Positions 11,343 to 22,702 of a DNA stretch of 64,000 nucleotides are shown here, piece after piece (position 1 is the first letter of the stretch; every line of letters begins with the position of its first letter). Position numbers and translations under genes: made by a program. The notes beneath the pieces were generated by a model, which saw only the letters and a program-made list of their open reading frames with translations, ran no database searches and was not told where the DNA came from. This DNA comes from Suillus spraguei (taxonomy: Eukaryota; Basidiomycota; Agaricomycetes; Boletales; Suillaceae), in NCBI GenBank assembly GCA_016800925.1, contig JABCPU010000284.1, positions 1 to 64,000 on the forward strand. The letters run 5' to 3'.

Positions 11343-13746
11343 CCGGAACGTAGATGCGGTTGTCACAACAAAGGAATCCACCATCGTCTATTGTCCATCT
11401 CGGATCTGAGGGAACCGGAAAATGTGTTTGTGCAATGGGGTCATTAGGGAGTGCTATCAGAATGTCTTTCCGGAGGTGTTCGGTGTCCATAAGAACAGCT
11501 GCTCTAAGGACCGGAGTTGCTAAAAATGGAAGCTCGTAGGGACGAAGCTAATTGTTCCGAAGCAAATATTGGACGGAGGTTGTGAGGGTTAATCTGAGCG
11601 TAGTCCTTATCCCCCTCTTTAGGGTAGACGTCCCATCGTCTAGTGAGGGAATCTGGCTTGACTCCGAGTCTTCCAGGATGGTAACGGATAACGAGGTTGA
11701 ACTGATGGAGGAACTCGGACCAGCGGGCCTGACGACGGGATAACAGTTTGGTGGTAGAGAAATACTCAAGGTTCTTGTGGTCCGTGACAACATCTATAGG
11801 CTCGGACGAGCCTTCTAGGTAATGGCGCCAGGTTTGGAACGCAGCATAGATGGCTAGTAGTTCCTTATCATGGACATCATAGTTGAGTTCTGCACCGGAC
11901 AGTGTCCGGGAATAAAATGCCACCAGATGAAAGTTCCGAGTCTGGGCACACAATGGATAGTATTCCAGCGATAGCATAATCTGAGGCATCAGTTTCCACA
12001 ACTATAGGAACATTCGGAATCCAATGCGTAAGCACCGGAGCAGACGTGAAGGCTTTCTTGAGTGCGTTAAATGACTTCCGGCATTCCTCGGAAAAGTCCC
12101 AAGTGACGCCCTTGCGAGTGAGTCGAGTAAGGGGAACCACGATATCCGAGTAGTTGAAGATGAAGCGACGATAGAAATTAGCGAATCCGAGGAAAGATTG
12201 GATGTCCTTGACTTTCCGAGGCTCTGGCCAGTCTATGATAGACTGGATTGTCTTCGGACGACATTGTCAAGCCATCCGGAGATAGGAGGTAACCAAGATA
12301 TTGACGGAGGATGAGTGGAATTCGCATTTCTCGGGTTTGGCATATAGTCGGTGTTTACGGAGACGTCGTAAAACTTCTCGAACATGTTCCTTATGACTTG
12401 CAAGGTCTTGGGAATAGATAAGGATGTCATCCAGATATACAACAACACATACATCCAGCATATCGGCAAACACGCTATTGACAAAGCGCTGGAAAGCTGC
12501 CGGAGCATTCGTGAGGCCTTCCGGCATCACCAACCATTCATAGGAGCCATAGCGCGTATGGAAGGAAGTCTTCCACTCGTCTCCTTCTGTTATCCGGACG
12601 AGGTGATATGCAGATTGGAGATCAATTTTGGTATAAACTTTAGCGTGGCTCGGGGAGTCTAGAAGGTCGGCAATGAGGGGTAACGGATATCGGTCTTTCT
12701 TGGTGATGTGGTTTAAGGCCGCGGAAATCCACACAAAGGCGGAGGGATCCATCCTTCTTTTTGACAAATAGGACGGGGCTCCGTGGGGAGAAGATGAGGA
12801 GCGGAGGAGTCTGGACGAGATGTTTTCATCAAGGAACTTCCGGAGGGCCTCAAGCTCTACCGGAGAAAGAGAGTATATGGTTCCGAGAGGCGGACTAGCC
12901 CCTTCTTCCAACTCAATCTTGAGATCGTAGGGTCGATGTGGGGGAAGTTGTCCGGCTTTGCCTTTGTCGAAGACATCCGCAAATTCGTGGTAGTCAGAAG
13001 GGATTCTGGAGAGGTCTGGAGGATCAGATGATATGGATGCAGATCGAAGGTTTACTTCGGAGGGACGGAGGTAGATGCTGAACTGAGTAGATCCTTCTAA
13101 ACTTGCAGGCCACTGCGTTTATCAACGATATGTTAGGGACTGGGGTACCAGCGGAGGGTTCGGATTTGGTCAGAGGTGGAGTCTCTGCCACGGATGGGGT
13201 GCTCTGAGGCGACGGAGATTTTGGAGGGGAGGAATCTTCCTTGGGTGGAATACTTGAAGGTAACAGAGGTGTTGGATTGGATTTTCCTGCCATGGTCGGT
13301 GTGTCCGGAGGCAGCGGCGATGCGGATGGGGTTAATGGCACTCCTTGTTCAGTAGTTCGGAACTCGATGCTGCCCAATACCCAGTCAATCAACGGATTGT
13401 GTCGGGTGAGCCAGCTATATCCGAGAACGATATAACATGAGGAATCCAAAGGGGTGACGTAGAACGTGTCGGAAGTGATTACACCGGAGGAGAATCGGAC
13501 GGATAAGTTTATGGCTTCGACAATATTGTTATTGCATGTACCATCAAATAAACGGAGTGGAAGCGGAGGAATCTGATAGGTAGGAATTTTATGTTCTCGG
13601 ACGAAATCAGTGTCTATGAAGCAGTGGGAGGAACCACAGTCTATGAGGGCCGGAAAGTCAGATATATTGGAGAAAGATGGAAGAGAGACATATGGACACA
13701 GAGAGTTCGGATCAGGAAGAGTTACAGCGTTGAGTCGTAGTTCCAT
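11343..13746 (-). pseudogene. Protease, reverse transcriptase and RNase H of chromovirus B (frameshifted)
   Basis: The frame from 13746 (MELRLNAVTLPD) encodes an aspartic protease with ALIDCGSSHCFID as active site (DCG where DSG is usual) and the typical LGYSWLTRHNP, followed by a Pro/Ser-rich linker. Reverse transcriptase follows at about 12911-12267 with TKIDLQSAYH and the catalytic VVYLDDILIYS. RNase H at about 12001-11504 reads [10 protein letters not shown] and ARWSEFL. The three parts lie in different frames, and a further one-base shift near 11530 separates RNase H from the spacer leading to integrase (ATPVLRAAV). This copy therefore cannot make a complete polyprotein. Confidence 0.9.
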
Positions 13747-13801
13747 TGCACGGGTTGGGCCAAGCGACCCTCATCCCGTACGGAGTCAGGAGGGTCGCGG
13801 A

Positions 13802-14976
13802 CTAATTTTTTGCCTCATCCGAGGCTTCCGGTTCGTTTCCGGAGTGAGCACAGGGCGCGGCCTTTGGCAGCGCGCGAAGTGGATTTGGTGCATTCCCGGG
13901 CAGTGTGACCAGGTCCGCCGCAGAACATACAGAGCCTTTTGTCAAACAACTCTGACGCTCCTGGGTGGTTAGCTTTCCGTCTGTACCAACAACACTAGGG
14001 AGATCCGAAACTTTCGGGGTAGAGGATGTTGTGGAGTATGTGGGTTTATTGAATTTGGGCGTATCGGATCCGGATGAGTTGGAGTTCGTCCGGTCGGATG
14101 TTGACTGCCTGGGAGGATTGGAAGAGGTGGTTCTACTCTCTCGGGTGACTTCGCCCCTCCGTTCCCAGTAACGGGCGTCGATGGTCTGGGCGAGAGTCTT
14201 GAACTCCGAAAGGGTAGTGGGCTTACCCATGCGACTAATCTCATCTTTGATTCGGGCCGGAAGTCCATTGTAGAATTGGCGTCGTAGGGCTCCGTCTCCC
14301 CATTCGCGTACTTGGGAGGCAAGTCGCTGGAATTCTACAACGTACTTGTTGATGCATTGTCCGTCACGCATGTGGAGTTGTTCTAACTGCATCTCTGCGT
14401 CTCCGGAGGGATCGTGTGGTCCGAAATTGGTTTGGAGCTCGAGCATGAACTCGGAGTAGTCATCCATCCAGTCCGGACGGTTGCTATATCCGTCCGAAAG
14501 GAGGTCCGGTTCAAACCACTCGAGAGCCATACCCTTAAGGTAGGATTGGGCGAAATTGACTTTAGCGCGTCCGGAACGGAAAGCGCTAGGTTTGCTCTGG
14601 AAGTTGAGCTCACATTGGACGAAGAATGCCCGAGCTTGCGAGGTTCGGACCCATCGAAGGTATCTGGCTCACGGACTTTGACTTTGCTATCATCCGAGGT
14701 GGGGGTGCGACGGCTACTGCGAGCGAGGTGGTTAATGGCTACGGATAGTTGGGCTAGGACCCGGTCCTGAGGGCTTAGGTGGATTTTATCTTCTTCGTCA
14801 TCCAGGTCCTCGTTGTCCGGATCATCAACTTCATCATCTGGTAGGTTACTGCGCAGCTCATCATCAAAGCGAATGGTCGGGCGCGAATTGGAGTCTGGGT
14901 TATCCGGGTTCTGAGTTGGTGTTATCGGATCCGGTCTGACTTGACGGGCGGAGATACTTTGACCTATGTCGCTCAT
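13802..14976 (-). pseudogene. Gag of chromovirus B (frameshifted)
   Basis: Structural nucleocapsid protein. Start MSDIGQSISARQV at 14976. An acidic N-terminus leads to EPDTFDGSEPRKL, after which a one-base deletion near 14640 moves the frame to the matrix/capsid-like part (ALEWFEPDLLS, MQLEQLHMRDGQ, REWGDGALRRQFYNGL). The CCHC zinc knuckle, C-x2-C-x4-H-x4-C (LCMFCGGPGHTAREC), is present but needs another one-base shift near 13945. The frame then meets TGA at 13817-13815. Pol starts about 70 bases further on in a different frame. Confidence 0.88.
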
Positions 14977-15139
14977 GCTTGCGCGGCGTTGAGAGAAACT
15001 GGTGAATGTTTGGACGATGGGTGTGGGATCTCGTTGGATCGGACCAAGTCCGGCTCCTCGGAGTGTGTTTTGAGTTTACGGGGAGGCATGATATGGGATG
15101 GTTGCTAAGTTACTCGGAAAGGTTTGAGTTCGAATATAC

Positions 15140-15904
15140 TGTTAAGACTGTACTCAAGGGTAGAGAGATCCGAAGGGCTTTGGCCTCAGTTCGTACACTG
15201 TGCCCCTTTCTCGAGTAATGCCCCTTATTTCAGGGAGGAGTTATTCGTCCGAAGACCCGGAAGGGGTTGCGTGACGGATCCGGGTGTCCGAAGGTGTCGG
15301 ATATAACGTCGAAGGTAATTCGGAACGTAAGGAGAGGACAGAGATTAAGGCTAGTTTCGGAACGAGTTCCTAACTAGAAACTAACGGAGATGGACTATCC
15401 GAAGATAGAGTCGGAGGTATAGACTATAGGAATCAATCCTAAGTCTCGGAAGGTGACTTAAAGCGGAGAGTGGCTTAAGTCCGGAGGAGGCAGAATGAGT
15501 AGAATCTAAGATGATATTCGAACTAAGGTTCTACGGAGATCTACAAGTGGTTTATATACTGTAAGTATCTAAGACGGATAATAGCAAGTCCGGGACCGAG
15601 GGCTATGTACGAAGTGTAGCGGAAGTCTATTAGTTAATGCACAGCGGATCAGTAAGCATGAATCGGAAATGAACACAGGAAACGGATCAGTAACACAGGA
15701 CGGAAATATAAACAGCCGGAGTACCGGTAGCAGGAGAAATGACGAAAGGAGATAGACGCAGATGTACACAAGGGAGTTAAGGTGCGAGAAGTGAGTACAT
15801 TCGGATGGGTGGTCCGGACAAGATCTGTGGACCGGACGGATATGGAAACGATCGGATCTGGACGGATATGGTCGGATCTGAGATTAGAAGTATGGTATAT
15901 GACA
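15140..15904 (-). repeat. 5' LTR of chromovirus B (765 bp)
   Basis: The plus strand begins TGTTAAGACTG at 15140 and ends GTATATGACA at 15904. It is paired with 7235-8003 by sequence and by the shared CAATA duplication. A few substitutions and a 4-base length difference separate the two, suggesting a young insertion compared with the decayed host transposase. Confidence 0.95.
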
Positions 15905-17135
15905 CAATATCAAGAAGGGTAAGTTAACATTCTTTGTCTCCGTGGAGCTCTGCATTCATTTTTCACTTAGCACCAAGCAAAAAGGAGATTGAGCTTAGAC
16001 TACTAGAAGCAGGTAATGCCCATCATGCAGCACCCTCCCGCAGATCTGTGGCAACATGGATATCCATTGGATTGGCAATCGAAGAGGCTCAAATTGCATT
16101 GCTCATCAAGGTCCGCAGAATTGGAAGACGATCAACGGAGACACAGAGATTAGATATCGCCCGGCAACGCGATCGTATCCAAGGCCAGATAGATGAATTC
16201 ACTCGGTCTGCTCTTACGCATCTGGTGAGGGATTTGATGCAGATGACGATCCTGACGACTTGAACATAGATATTCTTGATGATATTGATGATGACCCTGC
16301 AGATTTCACCGAGACATCTGATGCATGGACAAACTCACCTGAGCTCACCATAATTCCATTGCCATCAAACCTCGGGGTTGAACATTGCAGACGCTGTATG
16401 GCAGAGGATCTGATTCTGTTGGAGATGTCGCTTCGTGAAGGGCAGGCCAATGATGCCCTGCACAATCTCCGCATTCACTTGTGCAACAAGGCTATCCTGT
16501 TCCGAACAACAGTTAGGCAAGCCAAATCTCAAGCCCTAAAAACTCGAGCGTGGTCCCAGGTGACATCAGTGCAGCAGGCAGTATCCCTACATGCCAGTAT
16601 ATATACAAAAACCAGGAAGCAAATGATACAACTTGAGCCGGGCCAGACCAGCTTCAGAAATACAAACCCCTGCTTCCGAGCAGCTCAAAATCAGCACTGC
16701 CGTCGGCGATCCAAACGCCCGAGGTCAGCGAAATGAGTCCCTCACTTGGTTCTGGTCAGTGGAAGTCGATATGGAGGGTCCAGAAAATTCGTGGAATGAG
16801 GAATGTGAGTTCGGGCATGCTTGATATATCCCATGGTGAGCTGACAGGACCCATCCCAAGTTTACCGAGTTCATTGGCTTCGGGCAAAGGCACTACGGGA
16901 TCGATGGATGGAAGAAATATCATTGGTGCAATCAGAGATGGATTGGACGTGCAACTTTTTCTTGTGGAAGGCAACCCAATGGGGTGCCCGGATGCAGGAA
17001 TCATTGTTGAAACAACTTCCGGATCATGCATGCTATGCCAGAAGGCAGTCTCAAATGTATTCCTTACTAGCTCAAGATGCACAGGCAGCATTTCAAGACC
17101 TGCAGCCCGCATTGATTGATGGTGCACATGAATGA
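15905..17135 (+). pseudogene. KDZ transposase, 3' third (decayed)
   Basis: Continuation of the transposase split at 7234. The codons across the target duplication read EINIKK, then a 52-base intron (15919-15970), then APSKKEIELRLLEAG, IEEAQIALLIKVRRIGRR and RLDIARQRDRI, a helical region typical of the C-terminal part of mushroom KDZ transposases. Further on come a repeated-acidic linker, LPLPSNLG, REGQANDALHNLR, KTRAWSQV, PNARGQRNESLTWFWS and, from about 16908, MDWTCNFFLWKATQW to a TGA at 17133-17135. Frame changes near 16215 and around 16620-16900 mean no single frame covers it. Strand, order and motif continuity show it is the same gene as 4980-7234. Confidence 0.85.
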
Positions 17136-17306
17136 ATTTGTTTTGCTGATGAAATGCATATTTGACACCCAAACATTGAGTCCCAGGAATTGTCCGGGTC
17201 AGCCCATGTCGGAGTTTGAATTTCTAATCCATCCATCAGTGACTCATATCATCAGCTCTTCACCATCTGTCAGTTTCATTCCCAGCGTCACACTCTTGCA
17301 TTAGCC

Positions 17307-18109
17307 ATGCCTGAAACTCCTGCATCCACATCTGGCACTCCAAATACTGGACATCACTGGCAACCCATGAAGCTGAACCTTCAAGATATTTCTTGTACTT
17401 TGAATATGGCTGCATGGCGCATCCGCGCATGTATCTCTCAATATCAGATGGAGGCTGCTAATAACCCTCCCTCTTCTGCCCGGATCATGTACTTTAAAGC
17501 TGGGCTGCAATGGGAGATCAATGTAAGTGACTGATTACCGGATGACCGGCTGACTATTGTGGGCAATGCTGAGATTTCCAACAGACATTTGTTACGCCAC
17601 TCCTGCAGTACTTAGCTGCAAGGAACATCATTTCTGTTGTTCCAAGCCCGGTCGCTCATGTCCTGACATTGTATCCCATGCTCACCTGGAACACTGTTCC
17701 AGACCACATCTTTTCATCCCACCTATGTCAGTTTGATGATGTTGCAGCTCTGGGACATCCATCCCGGATTATTCCCAACTATGATACTCCATGGTGGATG
17801 GGACACACCAAAATTCCGAATGAACCATGGCAATGGGGTCAAATCATGAGGTCCTGTGTTGTTCACTACCAGCATTGGATGGAAAATGGAGTTGAGGATG
17901 ATGGCTTGGTTCTTCCTGAGGAGGTAAATGACTCATCAGGCCCATTAGTGATGGGACTTAAGATGATTCAAGCATGCCTGGTAGCATTGATGGAGGAGCA
18001 AGATGAGGGTATCCATGAGAAGATGGCAGAGGTGAAGATGTACACTGACATGCTACAGAGATTGAAGAGAGGCAGGGGAGTGGAGTCCTCTTCACTGTGT
18101 TTAGATTAG
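17307..18109 (+). CDS. Hypothetical protein, two exons, intact
   Basis: Not recognised. Exons 17307-17522 and 17585-18109 are joined by a 62-base GT-AG intron and give 246 residues without a stop, starting MPETPASTSG. The first exon ends in GLQWEIN. The second starts TFVTPLLQYLAARN and includes LGHPSRIIPNYDTPWWMGH, NEPWQWGQ and a C-terminal Glu/Lys/Met-rich helix (EEQDEGIHEKMAEVKMY). It lies 171 bases past the end of the KDZ transposase on the same strand, between it and the tandem repeat block, so it may be cargo of the same transposon. Unlike its neighbours it shows no stop or frameshift. Confidence 0.55.
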
Positions 18110-18239
18110 AATGGTCTTCATTTCATACATGATGTAAAATATTATATTCCATCCAAATGATTGTCTTGACTCCCGAATATTTTGTTCTGGATTTCGAGGA
18201 CTGGATTTCAAGATCTGGATGTAGAGTCCTAAATCCCAA

Positions 18240-19560
18240 ATGCTGAGTGGTGAATGCCCGAGTGCCAAGGTACTCAGAGTTTGGGACTCAATTCATGGGA
18301 CTCGACTTCCAAATGGCAAGATTGCCTCACATATTTCTGAGTGGCAAGTCACGAATCTTAGGTACCGAACCCCGAACCCCAAAATTGTGGACTACCGGAT
18401 TTCATGGTTTGGGGTTCAGCACTCAAGGTTCGAGACGAAATAGATATCTGTGCGACAGTGCGGGGTTCGGCACTCAACATGTGTGGATCAATAACTGTCA
18501 CATTATTCTGAGTGCCGAGTGCTGAGTTCCGGGTTCCAGGGCTTGGCAGTCGGTGTTTGGCACTTAACATGTGTGCATCAATATTATTCACAATGTTGTG
18601 AGTCCCGAGTTCCGGCTGTCAGGGTTCGCGGTTGGGCACTCAACATATGTGGATCAATAACTTTCACATTATTCTGAGTCCTGAGTCCTGAGTTCCGGGT
18701 GCCGGGGCTCAGCAGTCGGTGTTCGGCACTTAACATGTGTGCATCAATATCATTCACAATGTTGTGAGTCCCGAGTCTCGGCTGCTGGAGTTCAGGGTTT
18801 GGCACCCAACATGTGTGGATTATTCTGAGTGCTGAGTGCCGAGTTCCGGGTGCCGGGGCTCGGCAGTCGGCGTTCGGCACTTAACATGTGTGCATCAATA
18901 TCATTCACAATGTTGTGTGTCCTGAGTCCCGAGTTCCAGCTGCCAGGGTTCGGGGTTCGGCACTTTACATGTGGGAATCAGTATCTTTCACATTGTTCTA
19001 AGTCCCGAGTCCCGACTGCCGGCTGCCAGGGTTCGGGGTTCAGCCCTCAACATATGTGGCTAACTAAATTTCACATGATTCTGAGTGCTGAGTGCCGAGT
19101 TCCAGGTTCCAGGGTTCGGCATTCGGTGTTCAGCACTTTACATGTGGGAATCAATATCTTTCACATTGTTCTGAGTCCCAAGTCCCGACTGCCGGCTGCT
19201 GGGGTTCGGAGTTCGGCCCTCAACATGTGTGGATCAATGACTTGCACATTATTCTGAGTCCCGAGTCCTGAGTGCCGGCTGCCGGGGTTCGGAGTTCGGC
19301 ATTTAAGATACATATGTGAATTCACATCTTTCACATTGTTCTGAGTCCTGAGTCCCAAGTTCCGGCTGCCGGAGTTCGGGGTTCGGCACTTGCTATATGT
19401 GAATTCATATCTTTCACATTGTTATCAGTCCCGAGTCCCGAGTGCTGGCTGCCGGGGTTCGGTGTTCGGCAGTCAAAATGTGTGAATCAAAGTCTGTTGC
19501 CTCACATTGTGCTGCCTCACACTTTGCTGAGTCCCGAGTGTCAAGCCTGAATTCGGACTA
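18240..19560. repeat. Tandem repeat array, unit 76-90 bases, about 12 copies
   Basis: A degenerate unit built from ATTCTGAGTCCCGAG, then TTCCGGCTGCCGGGGTTCGG, then CACTCAACATGTGTGGATCA and a TTTCACATT stretch recurs. Unit starts, taken at the CTGAGT element, fall at about 18508, 18598, 18674, 18764, 18825, 18915, 18998, 19081, 19171, 19254, 19341 and 19425. Spacings are mostly 83 or 90 bases, once 61. No credible coding. It lies just past the 3' end of the TET/JBP gene. Confidence 0.85.
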
Positions 19561-19744
19561 TCGATCATTGAGTCCCGAATTTCGAGTATCGAGTCCCGAG
19601 TCCCGAGATACACAGAGTTAGGGACTCAATTCATGGAACTCAACTTCCAACTTGAGTTCCAGAACTGTTGATGCTCTAATTGGTACATGGTATTCGTGTG
19701 TTGCTACTAACATGGGTAACAACTCTTTCAACTTCTTTGATCTT

Positions 19745-20640
19745 TCACACTGTGGTTAGTATGCGGCCTTCAACCCTAGCCCATCCACATGAGGGAACCC
19801 CGGCATAAATGTGCACAGAATCCCTCATATACCATGCCCAAGCAATCCGATCCCCTTCCACTCCATCAACCCCATGTCTCACAATTCTTCCCGAAAATGC
19901 AATCATACAGCCAGAATCATACCTGAATTCCAGCTGAAGGCTTGGCATACTCATCTGAGCATTAGAATAGTTCCCCATGGTGGTGAGAATATCAAAGCAT
20001 TCAGGAATCGATAAATGGTCTCGATGATTGGGGGTTTCCCGATTGGAAATGATGGAGAGGCTGTTAAACACAGATGCCCAGTACTGCAGGGTCTCTGGCA
20101 TCTGTGGCAGTTTCTTGCTCAGTGCCTTATCTCTGAGGTGTGAAGGCTCGTAACCCTGCAAAATACTGCTGAGGATGGATGACCCTGAGTGCCGCCGATG
20201 CGATGGCTGCTGGCCTTGCAATAGCTTTCAGGATATTCTCGGAGGAGGGTCCCTTCAATGATGCGGATACCTCCGGATCTGACAGATTCTATGGGATTGG
20301 TGAGTTTGACTCCATAAATCACCATCTCATCACATCCTACCTTGTGGCCCTGTTGAAACCATGCCGGAGATAAATTGATGCATCCGGGAGTTGACCCAAC
20401 ATTTTCCGAGCCCTGTTTGAACCATTCTTGATTATATCACCAACTACCATCAGCCTTTACACTTTTTTCGAGGCTTGGACCCAGCAAATCGGTGGCCGCC
20501 CTGATTTCCTTCTGTAGGTACCATTTGATATTCAATATCCATTGAGTAACAATCTACACATTACGCACCTGGGTGGTCTCGGTCAGGGCGTCCGGAAGGT
20601 ACCATGCGATGATGGTACCAGAAACATCGATAATTGTGGC
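19745..20640 (-). pseudogene. TET/JBP-family 2OG-Fe(II) dioxygenase, catalytic part (decayed)
   Basis: TET/JBP enzymes oxidise 5-methylcytosine or thymine in DNA using Fe(II) and 2-oxoglutarate. On the minus strand the text starts at the LTR junction with ATIIDVSGTIIAWYLPDALT, a 59-base intron follows (about 20556-20498), then CINLSPAWFQQGH, YGVKLTNP, TLLREYPESY, AIASAALRVIHPQQY and the double-stranded beta-helix core. That core has the metal-binding HxD (NRETPNHRD), FDILTTMGNY, PSLQLEFRY, the distal His (GRIVRHGVD) and a 2OG-type Arg (GDRIAWAWYMRDSV). A TGA at 20439-20437 and two frame changes between about 20250 and 20150 show decay. The N-terminal half is displaced to 29660-30073 by a 9-kb retrotransposon. 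Assignment rests on motif pattern and on the published fungal link between KDZ elements and TET/JBP genes. Confidence 0.78.
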
Positions 20641-21115
20641 TGTTACGAACTGGGGTGGCGTCACCAGCGACAGTGAAAAGACACAGTCGGTCTGCTGGGA
20701 AGTTCTACAATGTCCAGAAGAGGACAAGGTGAGAGTACAAGGAATGCGTTCCGAGTACGATCAAGAGTTCTGCCTCAAAGACAAGTCTAAGAGGTTCTTC
20801 AAGAATAGAGACTAAGGCTAAGGAGTGCTTAGACTTAGAGACGATTCAAGACGACTTAGGTTGGAGACCTAAGCAAAGGATATTCCAGGTAAAACCCAGT
20901 AAGATTAAAGTAAAGAATCTACTACAAGTACAACGTGCTTAAATAGACCAATATGTGCGCACGGACCAAGAAAGACGTGAGAGTGTAAGTGCGTATCCAA
21001 ATAAGGAAGGCAACTATAGTACAGATGCGTTGAGCATATGAGTTGGAGTCATGTGACATGATATACAAGTAAGAAGACAAGATGAGAATGAATAAGGGCA
21101 CGTACGACTGTAACA
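20641..21115 (-). repeat. 3' LTR of element A (475 bp)
   Basis: The plus strand begins TGTTACGAACTGGGG and ends CGACTGTAACA. It is almost identical to 29186-29659; I can see only a handful of differences (for example GAACGTGC against GAATGTGC). The same family as the solo LTR 2972-3449. Confidence 0.94.
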
Positions 21116-21415
21116 TTACCCCCTTGTTACATAGAAAGTCACTGACTTTCAAACATCTCTGTTGTCGTCATAGACGGGATCATAGTCGTCATAGCTAGCG
21201 ACGTCTTCATCAGCGGCACTTCCCCCTAACATATAAGCCGCTTCTTCCTCTGCTACAGTCCTCGCCCGTCGACCTACTTTTCTTCGTCAACGGTTAATAA
21301 GATACTGCTCCCACCTACGAAGTGCATCATAAAATCCATCGTCCTTCCAAGTAAGCGTAAACGGGGGATCTCCAAGATGCTGAGGGCAATAGATAGACAG
21401 ATGGGTAGGAGCGTG

Positions 21416-22702
21416 TCACAGACAGATTTGGCACTGATAGTCGAGGCAATTCTTTTGCCGATGTCCGACAATGCCACAGAATCGGCATTTCATGTTTTCA
21501 TCAGTGTTAGAGGTAGACATGTGTAATGGTGACGGTGAGATAATGGGTTTGGGGCTGGTGGATCTAGCACGCTTCTTCCCTTTCTGTCGTGTCATGCGTT
21601 TCAAGGTGAAGGCGTTGTCTCATCTGAGTTGCGCCTGTTGCTTACTGGTGAGTGTGTATGCGGATGTGGGGAGATCAGGAGTGGTCCCTCATTCAGCAAC
21701 CACAAGAAGTTCGTCAGAAGAAGAAGGAGAGGTGATGCCGAAGTCTTTTACTAAGACTGGCGAGACAGGATCCATTGGACCAAATGATGACGGAATAGAC
21801 ATGGGAGGGTGAATATGAAGGTCTCAAAGTCGAGGACCGAGCACTACCAGCTCAGCGACAGGGACTCCTAATAGTTTTGCGGCCTCACGCTGTTCTTCTG
21901 TGCAAGGTTCGTATAGCCCAACGGGATGTTCATAGGTGACTACAATGGGGGGCGGTGAGGTTGGTTGTTCGATAGGAGATGGGGTTCGTGGAGAGGCGAG
22001 GTCGGCTTGCGTTTGTTGTAAATCAGTAATGGCTTCTTTAACTAAGTTTCTGGCTGCTCTGGTTTCAGTGACTGATTGCTGGATGGTTTCGACGACTGCA
22101 TTGGTGAGCTGTCCGATCTCTTGGACAGCAGTACATAAGCCAGCAAGGGCATCAATACTAGAATACATGCGCGAAGAAAAGGGTGCTGGAATAGGAAGTG
22201 GCGTATCTTTCTGCGGAGAGGGAGGTCAAGCAACACCTGCTCGGCGTTCGGCCACGATGTGAATAGCTTCTTCAACATCGCTTTTAAAAGAACCGGGAAG
22301 CAGCAGCATAGCATAAGAACGAATGCGTTTTTGTAGATGTAGGAGGCGCTGATGATACATAATTTCTGTGGTTTCGTTGGCAGTAGCTTCGATGAGAGCG
22401 GCGGTGCGAATGATGTTGACGAGGAGTAAGGCAGGGAAGGCGCCTCTTGCAGTGAGGATTCTCTCAATTTCAAGAGCATGTCCTTTGCATAGAAGGGTGG
22501 CTTTAATGTAAGAGGTGTTGTCGATTTCGGTGGCAAGGGTTCTGTAGTTTTCTGTGTCGGAGTCAGAGTCATTGTTGGCAACAGTGACGGGGGTGATGTA
22601 TGCAGTGGGGAAAGACATTTGGAGTAGTGTTAGTTGATCAAGTGCTGGTACAGTTTGATTGACTGAAGAGTAATCAGAGAGTGTGTTGCTTCTTATAAGC
22701 AT
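21416..22702 (-). pseudogene. Extra ORF downstream of integrase in element A (coiled coil plus zinc knuckle)
   Basis: A sense-strand reading frame beyond the chromodomain, in the place where retroviruses carry env, but nothing here looks membrane-bound. It starts near 22702 or at MSFPTAYITP (about 22619). The first part is helical (YIKATLLCKGHALEIERIL, LLLVNIIRTAALIEATAN, RLLHLQKRIRSYAMLLL). A Pro-rich linker follows, then a predicted coiled coil (TNAVVETIQQSVTETRAARN) and a tail ending with a CCHC knuckle CRFCGIVGHRQKNC near 21480. One frame runs through the region, interrupted only by TGA codons at 22228, about 21826, about 21690 and about 21623. The function is unknown; a Gag-like RNA-binding or second nucleocapsid role is inference. 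Confidence 0.7.

Larger units (their letters stand above)
7235..15904 (-). mobile_element. Full-length Ty3/Gypsy chromovirus, family B, with target duplication
   Basis: An 8.67-kb LTR retrotransposon on the minus strand, inserted in the KDZ transposase. LTRs are 7235-8003 (3' LTR) and 15140-15904 (5' LTR). Both begin TGTCATATACC and end TCTTAACA in element orientation and look nearly identical. The 5-base duplication CAATA flanks it (7230-7234 and 15905-15909). A polypurine tract (AAGGGGGGG, minus strand, about 8005-8018) abuts the 3' LTR. Element order: gag, protease, reverse transcriptase, RNase H, integrase, chromodomain, then a convergent accessory gene on the opposite strand. A same-family solo LTR sits inside pol. 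Gag and pol carry frameshifts, so this copy is non-autonomous, though integrase is open end to end. Confidence 0.95.

Noticed and set aside
15100..15139. Primer-binding site next to the 5' LTR of the chromovirus
   Set aside because: The first bases after the LTR (GTATATTCGAACTC on the minus strand) do not match a tRNA 3' end that I can recognise. A self-primed mechanism is possible but unproven.
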